Positions 33,613 through 43,678 of a stretch of DNA of 64,000 nucleotides are shown here, in pieces; positions within the stretch are counted from its first letter, which is position 1, and each line of letters opens with the position of its first letter. The notes under the pieces are model-generated. The model was not told where the DNA came from. It saw nothing but the letters and a program-made list of their open reading frames with translations, and did no database searches. The stretch covers positions 840,462-904,461 of the forward strand of contig JAJVDF010000016.1 in the NCBI GenBank assembly GCA_022410635.1, read 5' to 3'. The DNA is from Tretioscincus oriximinensis. Lineage: Eukaryota > Chordata > Lepidosauria > Squamata > Gymnophthalmidae. The translations under genes were made by a program, and so were the position numbers.

Positions 33613-35364
33613 CTAATATGTATTACCACTATTCTCATGCTGATAAAGGGGAATAGTGAGTTTAAAGTGCATTAGCAAGCCCATGAAAAAGAACCTTATC
33701 TTCTCAGCTCCCTCTACATCTTCCTCTGCATTAACTTCAAATTCTCTGCTTGAGAATGTTATTCTCTTTTTGCAGAAAGCTGGTAAACACTGAAATCTAG
33801 CAGAGAGAAGTGACCGCATTTGTCTGTGATTAATGCAGATGTACTGTAAGTGAATCTTCTCGTAGGGATTCCTCTTTATGTAATCTGGGTTTGTTTGCAT
33901 AGAGAGAGGCTGTAATCAACTTGTAAAGTGAATTAGTCTACCCAGTGCAACCCCATGAGGCTGCTGCTATGATAGATCAAGCTAAGGCATTATAACTAAA
34001 GTGTTTCAGGTCAGATAAGTGAAAACAAGACCTCAGATTAATATGTCAAACTTCAGGTTACATAGCCATTTGGAATTGAATTGAATTCAGTGCCACCGAA
34101 GAATGGCAATAATAAATATTCATTCATATTGTACAATTTGAGGAACTGGATTGTAATTCATAGCATCCTTCCAGAAAAATGTGAAGTCTTCTGTATACAA
34201 GGTCGATGCGTTGCTAATATAATAAACTCTCTTTTTTTGCTATTGTTGCAGAATGTTTCTACTCTAGCACTATTTCATGAGGTAATATCCTACAAAGACA
34301 TTATTTCAAAGCAAGCATTGGATTATAAAATCAATAACACTTCTTTCTAAGTAGTCTTTAGATTAATTACTCTAATTAGTTTTGATTGTGGCTGGTGTAG
34401 ATTTAGTAGAAGGNCTTTGCTTTTCCTTCATACTCAAGTCCTAAGTAATAATAGAATAGGGAATGTTTTGCATCCAAGCAGAATTGCTGGAAAGATTCTA
34501 CAAATTCCTGCTGTGAGCTTGAAACATATTCCACTCTGTTCATTTTAGAGCAACAAAGAAATCGCATAAAGTCCTAAATCCTTTGTATTTTGATCAGTAA
34601 AGGGCATTACAGACTAGCTTTTCCTGGTCAATTGGGGCAAGATGGAGCAGGTAGTGAAATGTGAAAGAGCATGTGTTAAAGCCATACTGCTGCTTTGATG
34701 TCGTTTCCCTTTCCCTAGAGGAATTTGCTTTGCATCCTATATTGCGCTCTAGCCATGAAAAAAAAAATACTCTTAAAAAAATGAAGCTTTTCAGAAAAAG
34801 AACTCTCAACTTTGGTAATGACATTGACAAATAAAAACCATTGGAGTGTAGTTTTAAAATTATATATTCTTGAAATTATTCTTTTTAGGGAAAATATAGT
34901 CAACTTCATCACACATGCATACAGTTTTAAGTTTTCCTTCCCACCATAATCTGAAAATTTTTATACTAAACCTTCAATGAAATATTTCTTCTACAACAAA
35001 AACTCTTCTCCCATTTGGATGCCAGAATAAAGGACTGCTATGCACATGCTAGTGAGTACTTTGTCAATGTGTCTGTTTCAACTTGCCAGGAAAATAAACC
35101 AGAATAAATCTTATTTCAGCATAGTCCATGAAGTCGGAGTATGCTATGAATTCATAATAAAATTCAAATTCAGTTTTTATTTATCCTTAACAAGAGTCCA
35201 AACCCAAGTACCTGTTTTAAGTATTTGATTGATTTACTATCAGCCATATGCCTCTTGATCCTCCAGGCAATTTTCTCACATGAGAGGATTAGTTTCTGCC
35301 ATTTAGCTATTTTTCTAACCTGGAGTTCATCACCTTATCACATTTGCATATGCTTTGTCATCTC
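33613..35364. other. intergenic, nothing recognised
   Basis: AT-rich DNA. No repeat match. Confidence 0.35.
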
Positions 35365-35450
35365 CCTCTGAAGAGGTAGACGTGTCTATGAATGCTCATG
35401 ACACCTACTTTTCTATTGTTAGTCTCAAACTGCTACTAGCCCCTTTGCAA
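35365..35450 (+). repeat. interspersed repeat, family C fragment
   Basis: 'CTCTGAAGAGGTAGACGTGT' then CTATGAATGCTCATG and 'CTATTGTTAGTCTCAAACTG' match the right arm of the element at 22630-22700. Confidence 0.55.
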
Positions 35451-37679
35451 GAGTCCAAACATGTATTGACAATGTGACAGATCTGTCATATGTAGGCAGA
35501 AATACATGGACTGCCTCACAATGAAACTATGCAGGAAAAAGATATGGAAGACAACATGTCCAAATAGTGCAACTAGCCTCTATTCAGGTTAAATTCTGTG
35601 TATGATCACAGCCCAACACTGGTTAATAGAAATTTTGTCCTTACCATATTCTGGTGAAATGGAAGATAAAAATGTTTTTTCAGGTGACTTGTATTACAGT
35701 TAAACTTCCACCACAAGCATTATGTCTTTCTTCTTCCTCTTCTAACCCCTTCCCCCACTTGTCCATTTATTGCAAAATTTATTTTCCCTCTGATCTTGCC
35801 AGCGCAAGTCTGGCCGTACTGTGCCTGCTGGATTTCCTCTCGCCGCTGACCTACATCATTTCTATTGGTTTTCACTCACTCAGCCTCATTACCCCATTCT
35901 TTTGGCTCTACCTCATTAGTATTTTCATATCTTTGTGGCTTCACTTTTTATACCATCTGCTACATCCTGCATGACTCATCACTGGAACAACAAAATCTCT
36001 CCTCATGCTAAAGAAACAATAAGCTCAGCAAATTGTCTGCTTTCCTGACAGAGTCAGAGAAGAACAAAGCTGAATACGAAGATGCAGTTGAATTAAATTC
36101 TGAATGGATACCAATTTTTGATCCTGAAATTCCCTGTAGGTGTCTAAATTCTGTTCAGATATGACTGGAATTAGCTTGCCCCTATATCTTGCCTTACTTG
36201 GTCTGAAATGAAGCTGCTGTGTCCTAAATTTGAATTCTCTTCCAATTTACCCTTTCTAAAAAACACTAACACTATTATAACTTAAAACAAGTTTTCAAGA
36301 TTGCCATGCTGAAATCAAATCACTGCAATTTAAAATCAAGAAAGAAGAGAGAGGGAGGGGGGAAGTCACAAATCTGCATAAACCTGTTCATATTGTGCAT
36401 TTAAACATACCAAGAGAGAAAGGGAAAGTGCTCTTGTGAGACCACAGATCATTAAATATTAGAAGTACATCAATACTGTGAAACAGTTCTAGCTAAATCT
36501 TAAGCAAGAAAGTGGGAAAGTGGCATTGATTAGAGAAAGGAATGAAATAGGACCAGCAGCAAAACCCAACTTTTATAAGAAACAAGGTATGGAGCTCATT
36601 TATGTGAGTTTTACAAAGGTCATGCCTTTGGTTTAGACATCTTTGGTTCATCTACAGATTCCACAGCTTCACACCACAGTTTTGCTCTCTTACCTTTTTT
36701 TCTGCACTAAACACTTTCCAGAAATCAAAGTATATGTGAACTGAAAGCTTTTCACTAGTTTTTGAAGCTTTTTCATCTTCATGTACAAGGATATGATTTT
36801 GGATGAGACGGAATCATTTTTTTGGGGGTGAGCTAAAATAGAATTCCTTTCCCATCTTACCCAGTCTCTGACGACATGGCCATTCTCCATTGTTGGCACC
36901 TTTCTTCCAGCTTTCCCCAATTCCTATATCCCCACATCATTCATTCCTACTTTATGTGCATGATGGCGATGTGCGGGATAAACCTCTGACCTTCTCTCAC
37001 ATTTCACAGTCACCAGGTCACACTCTAAACCCTACATAAATAAATAAAATAGTTTATTTATTTATTTTTATTTATTAAATACACAAATCACTGTTCTGTT
37101 TTGTCACAATCCCAGAACGATAGAAAAAACCCATGTATTTCATGTACAAAAGTACCGTCATTTATTTCTTGGACAAAAGTACCCTAATTCCATCTTCTTT
37201 TGTGAAGCACCTCAGGTTGCAGTGGATGCAAAAATAAAAATAGTTGTGGAGGGTTTTGAGTTTTTTTGAACAAAAGTGTAGTTGAAACAAATACAGTATA
37301 AAGAGAATGGTATCTCTGGCCAGATCAAGCCCTTATTGCCCTGGATGGACCCTGAACAAGAAAATAAAAATGGATGGAGAGAACTTTGAGGAATATTCTA
37401 TGCTCACTCCTAGGCTGAGCTACTGGTCCCATCAGATAGCAGTGTGAGCGTGGATAAAGGAAATAATCCCAGGCAATCCCTTCACCTTGAGTGAGTGGAA
37501 AATACCAAATTTAAGTGTGATTGAGGACAGATTTACAAGTGAAGGATGTGACCAACACTGATGTGTTTATAATCTAGTTGATCCAGCAAGGTTGAACTTA
37601 TTAGTGTGACCACAAACTTGTTTGTTCCTATGTGCTCTTAACCAAAGGGCAGGATATGTTCTATGACTTATAAGACTAA
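35451..37679. other. intergenic, nothing recognised
   Basis: AT-rich DNA. A short (TTTA)n lies at 37053-37078. No protein-like frame. Confidence 0.35.
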
Positions 37680-37750
37680 ATAGAAGAAGAAGAGGAAGAA
37701 GAGGAAGAAGAGGAAGAAGAGGAAGAAGAGGAAGAAGGAAGAAAGAAGAA
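37680..37750 (+). repeat. (GAAGAG)n microsatellite
   Basis: Repeating GAAGAAGAG/GAGGAA units. It sits at the 3' end of the adjacent SINE and probably grew from the SINE tail. Confidence 0.9.
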
Positions 37751-38035
37751 CTGGGTACTTATATCCCACTTTTCTCACTTTTCAAAGGGATTCAAAGCAG
37801 CTTACAAGGATATTTTGCCCGAAGGCTGACATTCTATCTTCCCCACAAGGCTGTAGTGGTTCCCATGTACCTATTTGCAGTCAGTTGCAATTTCTTGCAA
37901 TTCATGCTTTCGAATGGCTGAGTTGGCTAGAGCTACAGGCTAGTGGAAAGTACTCACCCCTCCCCACGTCTGACACAGGGCTTCGAAACCCGATCTTCCA
38001 GATGAGATACTGTTTCCTAAGCGACCGTTTCCTAG
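37746..38035 (-). mobile_element. tRNA-derived SINE, type 2 (second copy)
   Basis: Matches the copy at 25066 over its length ('CAGTCAGTTGCAATTTCTTG', 'GGCTTCGAAACCCGATC'). The B box (GGGTTTCGAAGCC on the minus strand) is intact and the A box is partly lost at the right end. Confidence 0.8.
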
Positions 38036-38472
38036 AAGATTTTAAAAATTAGTGAGAGGCGTATTATTTGGAAATGCCTGGCCTAGGGAAGGTCCCTAAG
38101 GCCAAATGTAGATTCAAAACAATAATAGCAGATGACACTGGCAACAGTGTCTCATTTCTTAATGCTAATAGTAGTGGAGTTGAGATAGGAATCATTTTTA
38201 ATGGAACACTGAAAGCTTTGGGCCCAGTCCTTATAAAGCCTTGGCTATGGAAAACAGCTTTCCCTACTTTCAGGCACTGGTTTTGTTTTTAGTAAGGTCA
38301 CTTAGAGCTGACCAATGTGTGGATGCACAAAAAGCATTGGTATTTATTTAGTACTGATTATTATGTTCTGCCACTTTTCTGGATTAGGGGACTTTTAGTA
38401 AAGACCTGGTACAGATTATCATTAATCCCATGCAGTCTACAACACCAATAATGTTATGGACACAAATGTCCA
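38036..38472. other. intergenic, nothing recognised
   Basis: No clear feature. Confidence 0.3.
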
Positions 38473-39225
38473 TATTTATTTATTTATTTACTTACATTTT
38501 TCTACAGCCCTATACCCTAAGGTCTCAGGGTGGTTAAAAATAAAAACACAGCATATTAAAAACAACCCCATCTAAAAATTTGGCCAAAGGCCAGGCCAAA
38601 GAGGTGCGTCTTCAAGCATTTTCTGAACACACAAAAAGATGGTGATTGATGCACCTCGAGGGGGAGACCATTCCATAGCCTGGGAGCTGCCACAGAGAAG
38701 GCCCTATTCCGGGTTCCCACCCTCACTGCCATTAAGGGTGGTGGTACAGTCAGGAGGGCCTCCCCTGCAGATCTTAAGGCATGGGCTGGCTCATATGGGA
38801 AAAGACGTTCCTTTAGATATTTGGGGTCCAAGTTATGTAAGGCCAGTGCAGTTCTTTCAGGACTGGCGCGATATGTGTCCGACCAGTTGAACTGGCCATC
38901 AGTCTAGCTGCTGTGTTCTGCACCAGCTGCAGCCTCCGAACCGTTTTCAAGGGCAGCCCCATATAGAGTGCATTACAGTAGTCCACCCTGGAAGTTACCA
39001 GAGCGTGGATTACTGTGGCCAGATCACCCCTGACCAGAAGTGGCAACAACTGGCGGATCAGACATAGCTGGAAGTAGGCGCTCCTGGCCACCGCCTCCAC
39101 CTGATCTTCAAGTATCAGCGAAGGATCCAGAAGCACCCCCAGATTTCGCACCCGTCTCTTATAGGGCAATTCAACCCCATCCAGGACAGAGTACCTACTC
39201 ACTTCATGGACCATTGATGCATGAA
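38473..39225 (-). mobile_element. L2-like LINE, 3' part with complete tail
   Basis: Read on the minus strand it carries the C-terminal RT region, then 'GCCTGGCCTTTGGCCAAATT', then the tail ACCCTGAGACCTTAGGGTAT ending in (AAAT)n at the left. The tail is the same as that of the SINE at 16087. It is 5' truncated at about 39225. This is the reference copy for the tails at 4890, 23530, 55690, 57390, 58210 and 63080. Confidence 0.85.
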
Positions 39226-39232
39226 TACGCAA
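38556..39232 (-). pseudogene. L2-like reverse transcriptase, C-terminal fragment with a deletion
   Basis: Two minus frames make up one protein. The first reads VRNLGVLLDPSLILEDQV, YFQLCLIRQLLPLL, DLATVIHALVTSRVDYCNAL, GLPLKTVRRLQLVQNTAARL and HIAPVLKELHW. The second resumes ALHNLDPKYLKERLFPYEPA, GTRNRAFSVAAPRLWNGLP and FRKCLKTHLFGLAF. This order is typical of the C-terminal end of L2/Jockey-group RT. Between ELHW and ALHNL the family usually has about 20 residues (LPV...FKxLxLTFK), so a deletion of roughly 60 bp with a frame change lies near 38840. The RT catalytic box and endonuclease are upstream of the truncation. Confidence 0.85.
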
Positions 39233-40523
39233 TGAAAAGCCACTATAAAGCCATCTGCATTCAGAAAATAGTCACAAAAACAAATCAGCAATACCTCGCT
39301 TTTGTCCAGACCTTAAACGTGGATGTACCTTAGCTTTATTTATTTAACGGTATAATTCGTACAATAGCAGTGGCATGCCTTCACCTTTGTGTCCTCGGTG
39401 CAGGAGCTCTAGGTGTTGATGGCTCTGCATTGATCTCCAACTGGCAATGGCAACCACAGGGCACCACATGGGGATGTGACTGCAGAGCCTGGAACTCCAA
39501 TGAGTCCAAATATATACTGCGCCAGAGATGCTGCCTGGTTTTAAAGAGTGCTAGTTGACTGTGCTCATGAAGACAAGAGCTATCTGCATGAATCACTAAG
39601 AGATTAAGACTGTTTTATAGTGTAAGGGTTGCAGAATGAGGAGATTTCTGCATGCCATCCACGGTTCTATGGAACAGCACAGGCAAGCCGAACATTAGAG
39701 CTGAATTATTTAGACTCTCTAGAGCTTTGGAAACATGCTCTTAAACATTTGTATATCTAGGTCTCTGATGGTTATTAGCAGAATCATCATCTGATCATCT
39801 GTTCATTGATGTTTTGCTATTTTTTTCTCATGAATAACAAGAGAAGGAGACTGATACCAGGATACTATGCTGTGCATGTAAAACAAAACAATGAAGTGCT
39901 CCTGAGGCATCTTAGAAGTGGTGGGTGCATCCAGACATATGCCTTAATCACATTACGAGTAGTCATCACGTAATAAATGGATTACATGACAATCACTTCG
40001 CTGTCATGATTGGGGTACCAGTGGGAGGAACACGTAGGTGAACTTACCTGTCACCAGCCACATGGCACTGCATACCTGGGACTTTCACCAGGACAAAATC
40101 CTCAGATATGCATAATTGGCATCGTTCACGACTGCACATGGGCACCTGCATCTGCTAAGGCGGAAGCATGTAGTACATTGCAGGGAAAAGCATTATGAAA
40201 CCTGTTTTCCCCCGCCGACTTTATCTAACACAATGTAAATTTTTTTCACACTCTTTTTATTGACGGTATGGCATAAGTGCTGCCGAACTGGATGGCAATC
40301 ATACCATCCCAGAGTAAGAAAAGTGTGAAGAAAACAATATGTATATGCACCCTGTTTACAGGTGGAATATTTTAGAAACCATTCTGTTTTTTCCTTTAAT
40401 AATTCCTGTCAAAGCAGATTATAGAAAGTGGCGCCAAAATAACAAGCCTGATTAACTGTGACCAAAAATGGACTTCAAGTTCAGATTAGTGTCAGAAATA
40501 AAATGAGATGATTTGACCTCTAT
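39233..40523. other. intergenic, possible weak DNA element
   Basis: GTGGGTGCATCCAGACATAT (39919) and the complement of the 40340 stretch (CAGGGTGCATATACATAT) could be short inverted ends of a ~430-bp element, but the similarity is brief. Confidence 0.3.
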
Positions 40524-40737
40524 TAGGCTGACCAGATGACCCTTTTTGGGGAGGTGTGTGTGAAACCCCGGTTTTGCAGTGCCTCCTGGTTTTTCCTGAG
40601 GAAAATTTTTTTTAAAAAGAAACAAATTCCAAAAAAAATCTTTGAAATTTTTGAAAAAAAAATTCCTCAGCAAAAACTGTGAGGTACTTCAAAACCGGGT
40701 TTCTACCCTCCCCAAAAGGGGTCATCTGGTCAGCCTA
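40524..40737. mobile_element. foldback MITE, family A copy 4
   Basis: Has the same TAGGCTGACCAGATGACC ends and TTTTTCCTGAGGAAAA arms as the copy at 2313, with TA at both edges. The loop near 40610-40660 is A/T-rich. About 1 kb upstream of the CpG island. Confidence 0.8.
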
Positions 40738-41619
40738 CCTCTATAGATAGTGGCCACCAAGAGTCTGAACAAATGAAAAATAAAAATAGTATAATCCCCA
40801 TCTTTTATTTTTAGGTTGTTTCTTAACTTGAAGGTTTTAAGACATTAGACAAAGAACAGATACGTTTCCTCAGAGATTGTGAACTTTTCTCCAACAGAAG
40901 AAATAACTGAAGAAGAAACAGAAGAATACAACTGAAGAACAACAGTGCAGAGAACCAAACAGGTCACGGTCGTTCAGAAGTTTTGATCCAGATTCAGTCC
41001 ATTTCCACAACGGAAAACACATCAGCAAAGAGAATACTACTTTTTCTTTCCATGTTATCTAAGCCAAAGGTGGGATTGCTGAATAACGACAAAAGAAAAA
41101 CAACTTGAGATTTTGCTGATGAGTTTTTCTCTGAAAGTGGACTGAAGTTGGATTAAAATATCGGCCACCCTAATCAAATTGTAAACTTTTTCTTGGTTTC
41201 TTTATAGTAAAATCTGAAAGACAATAACTTTTTGTCTCCATGTTATCTAGACTTCCTTAAACTTTTGCATTTATTGATCCACCAGGGCGATAGACTGTTT
41301 TCATGACCTGGGATACATTTTGATGTCGATGGGATGGAAATGAGGACAAAGAAACGAATCGAATAAACATGGATTGTCAATGAAATTATGAAAATTACCA
41401 GTCCCACGAGGTGCCTCGTTTATTAGTATTCAGGCGTTTATTATTCCACCAAGGCACTTTTACTTTATGACTTATTGGCTGTTAACATTTTTTATGTTAC
41501 GACTTGGTGTTTGCTTCATTTTTATTAAAGGAGATTTATTTAATGACGCCCAGGAAGATCCTATTCGTTACACATCCTTTAAAAGCCCAAAGAGCATTGA
41601 CTTTGACTCGGATTAATAA
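40738..41619. other. AT-rich flank upstream of the CpG island
   Basis: No repeat match within the window and no protein-like frame. It contains ordinary-looking DNA between the last repeat and the promoter region. Confidence 0.35.
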
Positions 41620-41770
41620 TATGGTGCGCTACCCTCAAGCAACGGTGACCTCATCCCCCCTCACTCTAGCTTCACTGCCCCTTAGAGACTGTGCTGCTGC
41701 TCTATGTTCTCATCACCCGGCGCTTCCCCGCTTTCATTGATGAAGGAAAACTTGTGTCGTCAAGGATCAG

Positions 41771-41791
41771 AACTACGACTCCCAGTGTGCC
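41771..41791 (+). promoter_or_regulatory. ZNF143/THAP11 (SBS)-type site
   Basis: AACTACGACTCCCAGTGTGC closely follows the known consensus AACTACAANTCCCAGNATGC. Such sites are enriched at CpG-island promoters and help set transcription direction and looping. Confidence 0.65.
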
Positions 41792-41877
41792 TTTCGTCTG
41801 GCCGCGTGAACTTGGATGGGGGGGGAGAGAGAGGGGGCGAGGAAAATTGGAAGCCACCCAGCGACCCCAGCGGCGTG

Positions 41878-41889
41878 TGCGCATGCGAC
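41878..41889. promoter_or_regulatory. NRF1-type site
   Basis: TGCGCATGCGAC contains the palindromic core GCGCATGCG of the NRF1 motif, about 90 bp downstream of the ZNF143-type site. Confidence 0.6.
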
Positions 41890-41907
41890 GGCCAACCAGC
41901 CATCTCA

Positions 41908-41909
41908 GG

Positions 41910-41944
<35 letters not shown>

Positions 41945-41945
41945 G
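41908..41945 (+). repeat. (GA)n microsatellite in the promoter
   Basis: Roughly 15 uninterrupted GA units followed by AAAGAGAGAAAAG. GA repeats near promoters can be bound by GAGA-type factors; here that is only a possibility. Confidence 0.9.
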
Positions 41946-42127
41946 AATGTCAGTGCGGATTGGAGGAAGCCCTCTATTCACAGAGCGGGCGTACGCCGCT
42001 CGTGCGCGTACGTCTCCTTGTCGCTTTAGGAGCGGCGGAGAGGCGGGCGCTCCGTAACGCGAGTTGCGCAGCGGGGAAGAAGAAGGGGGCGGGTCCATTC
42101 CTTCTACTATATGTGATCCTCCTGCCG

Positions 42128-42198
42128 ATGTGCGTGTGTGTGTGTGTGTGTGCGCGCGCGCGGTCGTTGGTAGTGGCGGCGGCGGCGGCGGCGGCGGT
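42128..42198 (+). repeat. (GT)n-(CG)n followed by (GGC)n
   Basis: GT units at 42131-42151 pass into CG units at 42152-42161, and eight GGC units occupy 42174-42198. A second (GGC)n run lies at 42258-42275. Confidence 0.9.
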
Positions 42199-42207
42199 GG
42201 GAGGAGG

Positions 42208-42246
42208 ATGATGTCAGCCTTCGAATGTCAACAATGTAGCGATTGA
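42208..42246 (+). CDS. upstream ORF (12 codons) in the 5' UTR
   Basis: Two consecutive ATGs (42208 and 42211) open a frame MMSAFECQQCSD that stops at TGA (42244-42246). The context is GAGGAGGATGA, with G at -3, so initiation is plausible. It is the last ATG before the splice donor. Upstream ORFs commonly lower translation of the main coding sequence. Two Cys pairs (ECQQC) are notable for so short a peptide, but no function is implied. Confidence 0.4.
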   Translation: MMSAFECQQCSD

Positions 42247-42356
42247 GGAGGGGAGGAGGCGGCGGCGGCGGCGGCGTTCCATTGGGAAGAGCGCGAGAGA
42301 GCCACGGGCGGAGAGCGAGCGGGAGTCAGGGGAGAAGCCGCCTCACAGGTCGGGGA

Positions 42357-42380
42357 CAGCAGCAGCAGCAGCAGCAACAA
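42357..42380 (+). repeat. (CAG)n trinucleotide repeat
   Basis: Six CAG units plus two CAA units in the probable 5' UTR. Read as protein this would give polyGln, but the frame lacks an ATG. Confidence 0.85.
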
Positions 42381-42595
42381 CCGGCCAAGAGAGCAACAAT
42401 ACGCCCCCGGGCAAAGGCTGCAAAGACAAGCGCCGCGTCGCCGCCGGTGCAGCCCCTGTCAGTCTCCGCCGCCGCCGCCGTCACCGCCGCCGCCCACCCC
42501 CCACCCCCGGAGGCCCCACGACGGCGGCCGAGCGATCCTTGCGCGTCTCCCCTCAGCCACTTCACCCTGCACCCCGCCCCCGCTCCCTCCTGTTT

Positions 42596-42619
42596 TATAT
42601 ATATATATATATATATAAT
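42596..42619 (+). repeat. (AT)n in the GC-rich exon
   Basis: About ten AT units inside the CpG island. It may be polymorphic. Its position in the exon argues against a TATA-box role for the main promoter. Confidence 0.85.
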
Positions 42620-42886
42620 ATCTCTTCGTCTTTTCCTCAAGACTGGATTCCTCCTTCCGAAGACTTCGCTTCTCCAGGCAGCCGGCTTTTAAAAAAAATA
42701 CTATTATTATTTTTTAATCAAAGCAGAAGGCGACCTGCCGGGTCTTCCCTCAACCTCGGCAGTGGGGACAGCGGGGTATTTCCCCTGGGCCGCGGCCGCC
42801 GCTCCCCCCCCGCCCCCCATTCATCCTTGCAGGCGTTCGCGGGGAGCCCGCCGTCGGGGCGCTTGGAAAGTTGCCGGTGACCGGAG

Positions 42887-42894
42887 AGGTGAGG
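42887..42894 (+). other. splice donor, exon 1 / intron 1
   Basis: AG|GTGAGG fits the vertebrate donor consensus AG|GTRAGT at seven of eight positions. No better donor was seen nearby. Confidence 0.55.
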
Positions 42895-43534
42895 CGCCGT
42901 CGTCCCGCGTTTTCCCCTCAGCGGCGTGAGGGGGAAGTTTGGCCAGGTGTGTGGGAGGGAGGGGGGCTGGGGGAGGGGACGAGGGGAGGCTCTGGGGCGG
43001 CCGTCGAGAGGCAGAGCGCGCTTCGGCGTCCCGGAATCCGGCGTGCGGGATAAGCGGCTTTGTTTTGGCTTGGTGAACCACGAGCGCCGCCGAACCCCCC
43101 TTGCGTGGGTCGCTGAGTGGGGGGGGGAGCGTGGAAGTAAGATGGGACGACCGCACAGCTTCTCCCGAATCTTGACGTGTGGATTGTTGTGACCGGCACC
43201 GCTTTGACGGGGTGCCGCCGCCGGAGCGACCACGAATGGGTGGTTCTTCGAGGTGGCTGGGAGGAGGAGCGGAGGGCTCTGAGGGCTGGGGAATCTGTGT
43301 GCCTGACTGCCTGCGTGGATCGGGGTGGGAAGGGACGGGTGGCCCCGCTGCTACCTTTGAAGAAGTGCACGGAGGGCTTTGCAAAAAAAATCGCATTGAA
43401 AGTGGCGACTGCTCATGCACGGCCCGGGATGGTGTTTGGCATAAGCCGCAGGAGGAGGCGGAGGAGGGGCTCCGCATAGTAAGTCTGGCATTGAGCAGGA
43501 GGGAAAGAGAAATGGAGAGAGGAAGAGAGGGAGC

Positions 43535-43678
43535 TGCATCTACGCATCGCTTATGCATTCCACTAGAATTGGGTATTCCACCATAAAGCATGGGCATTCT
43601 GGAATGAGCCAGTCCACACAGTGGCTTTATTGTGGACTATCCAACTATAGTGGAATAAATAAGTGATGTGCGCATGGA
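43535..43678. mobile_element. foldback element, family D copy 2
   Basis: Arms ATGCATTCCACTAGAATTGG then TATTCCACCATAAAGC pair with GGCTTTATTGTGGACTATCC then CACTATAG-type sequence on the right. The centre 'ATTCTGGAATGAGCCAGTCC' matches copy 1 at 21221. It sits right at the edge of the CpG island. Confidence 0.65.

Larger units (their letters stand above)
42060..42888 (+). other. probable 5'-UTR exon 1 of an unidentified gene
   Basis: The right end is set by GGAGAG|GTGAGG, a strong splice donor with GT at 42889. After the short upstream ORF (42208-42246) there is no ATG at all for about 640 nt up to the donor, a depletion expected in a 5' UTR. The long open frames across it begin at non-ATG codons, are rich in Ala, Arg, Pro and Gly, and are compositional. 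The transcription start is not visible; 42060 is a rough guess. The exon contains (GT)n-(CG)n, two (GGC)n tracts, (CAG)n, (CCG)n and (AT)n runs. The coding start must lie in a later exon beyond this window or in a stretch I could not recognise. The gene cannot be named. Confidence 0.6.
41620..43540. promoter_or_regulatory. CpG island promoter region
   Basis: G+C rises sharply and CpG becomes frequent from about 41620, peaks at 41980-43250 and falls away by about 43540; the rest of the window is AT-rich and CpG-poor. It includes GC boxes (GGGGGCGGG at 42085), a ZNF143-type and an NRF1-type site, and several simple repeats. CpG islands of this size mark promoters of broadly expressed or developmental genes. 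There is no strong core TATA box upstream; the (AT)n run at 42596 lies inside the presumed exon. The gene is read rightward because of the donor site at 42889. A leftward (divergent) transcript cannot be excluded. Confidence 0.85.

Noticed and set aside
41279..41296. CTCF site (CCACCAGGGCGATAG)
   Set aside because: It lacks the GGGGGC core run of the consensus, so the match is too weak.
42596..42619. TATA box of the CpG-island promoter
   Set aside because: It is a simple (AT)n microsatellite inside the presumed exon, only about 290 bp before the donor, not a positioned core element.
42243..42692. 149-codon plus-strand frame with polyGly, polyGln and polyAla
   Set aside because: It begins at a non-ATG codon and consists of translated trinucleotide repeats in a GC-rich 5' UTR.
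42821..43597. 258-codon minus-strand Pro/Ser/Arg-rich frame
   Set aside because: High GC suppresses stop codons; the composition is low-complexity and no domain is visible.
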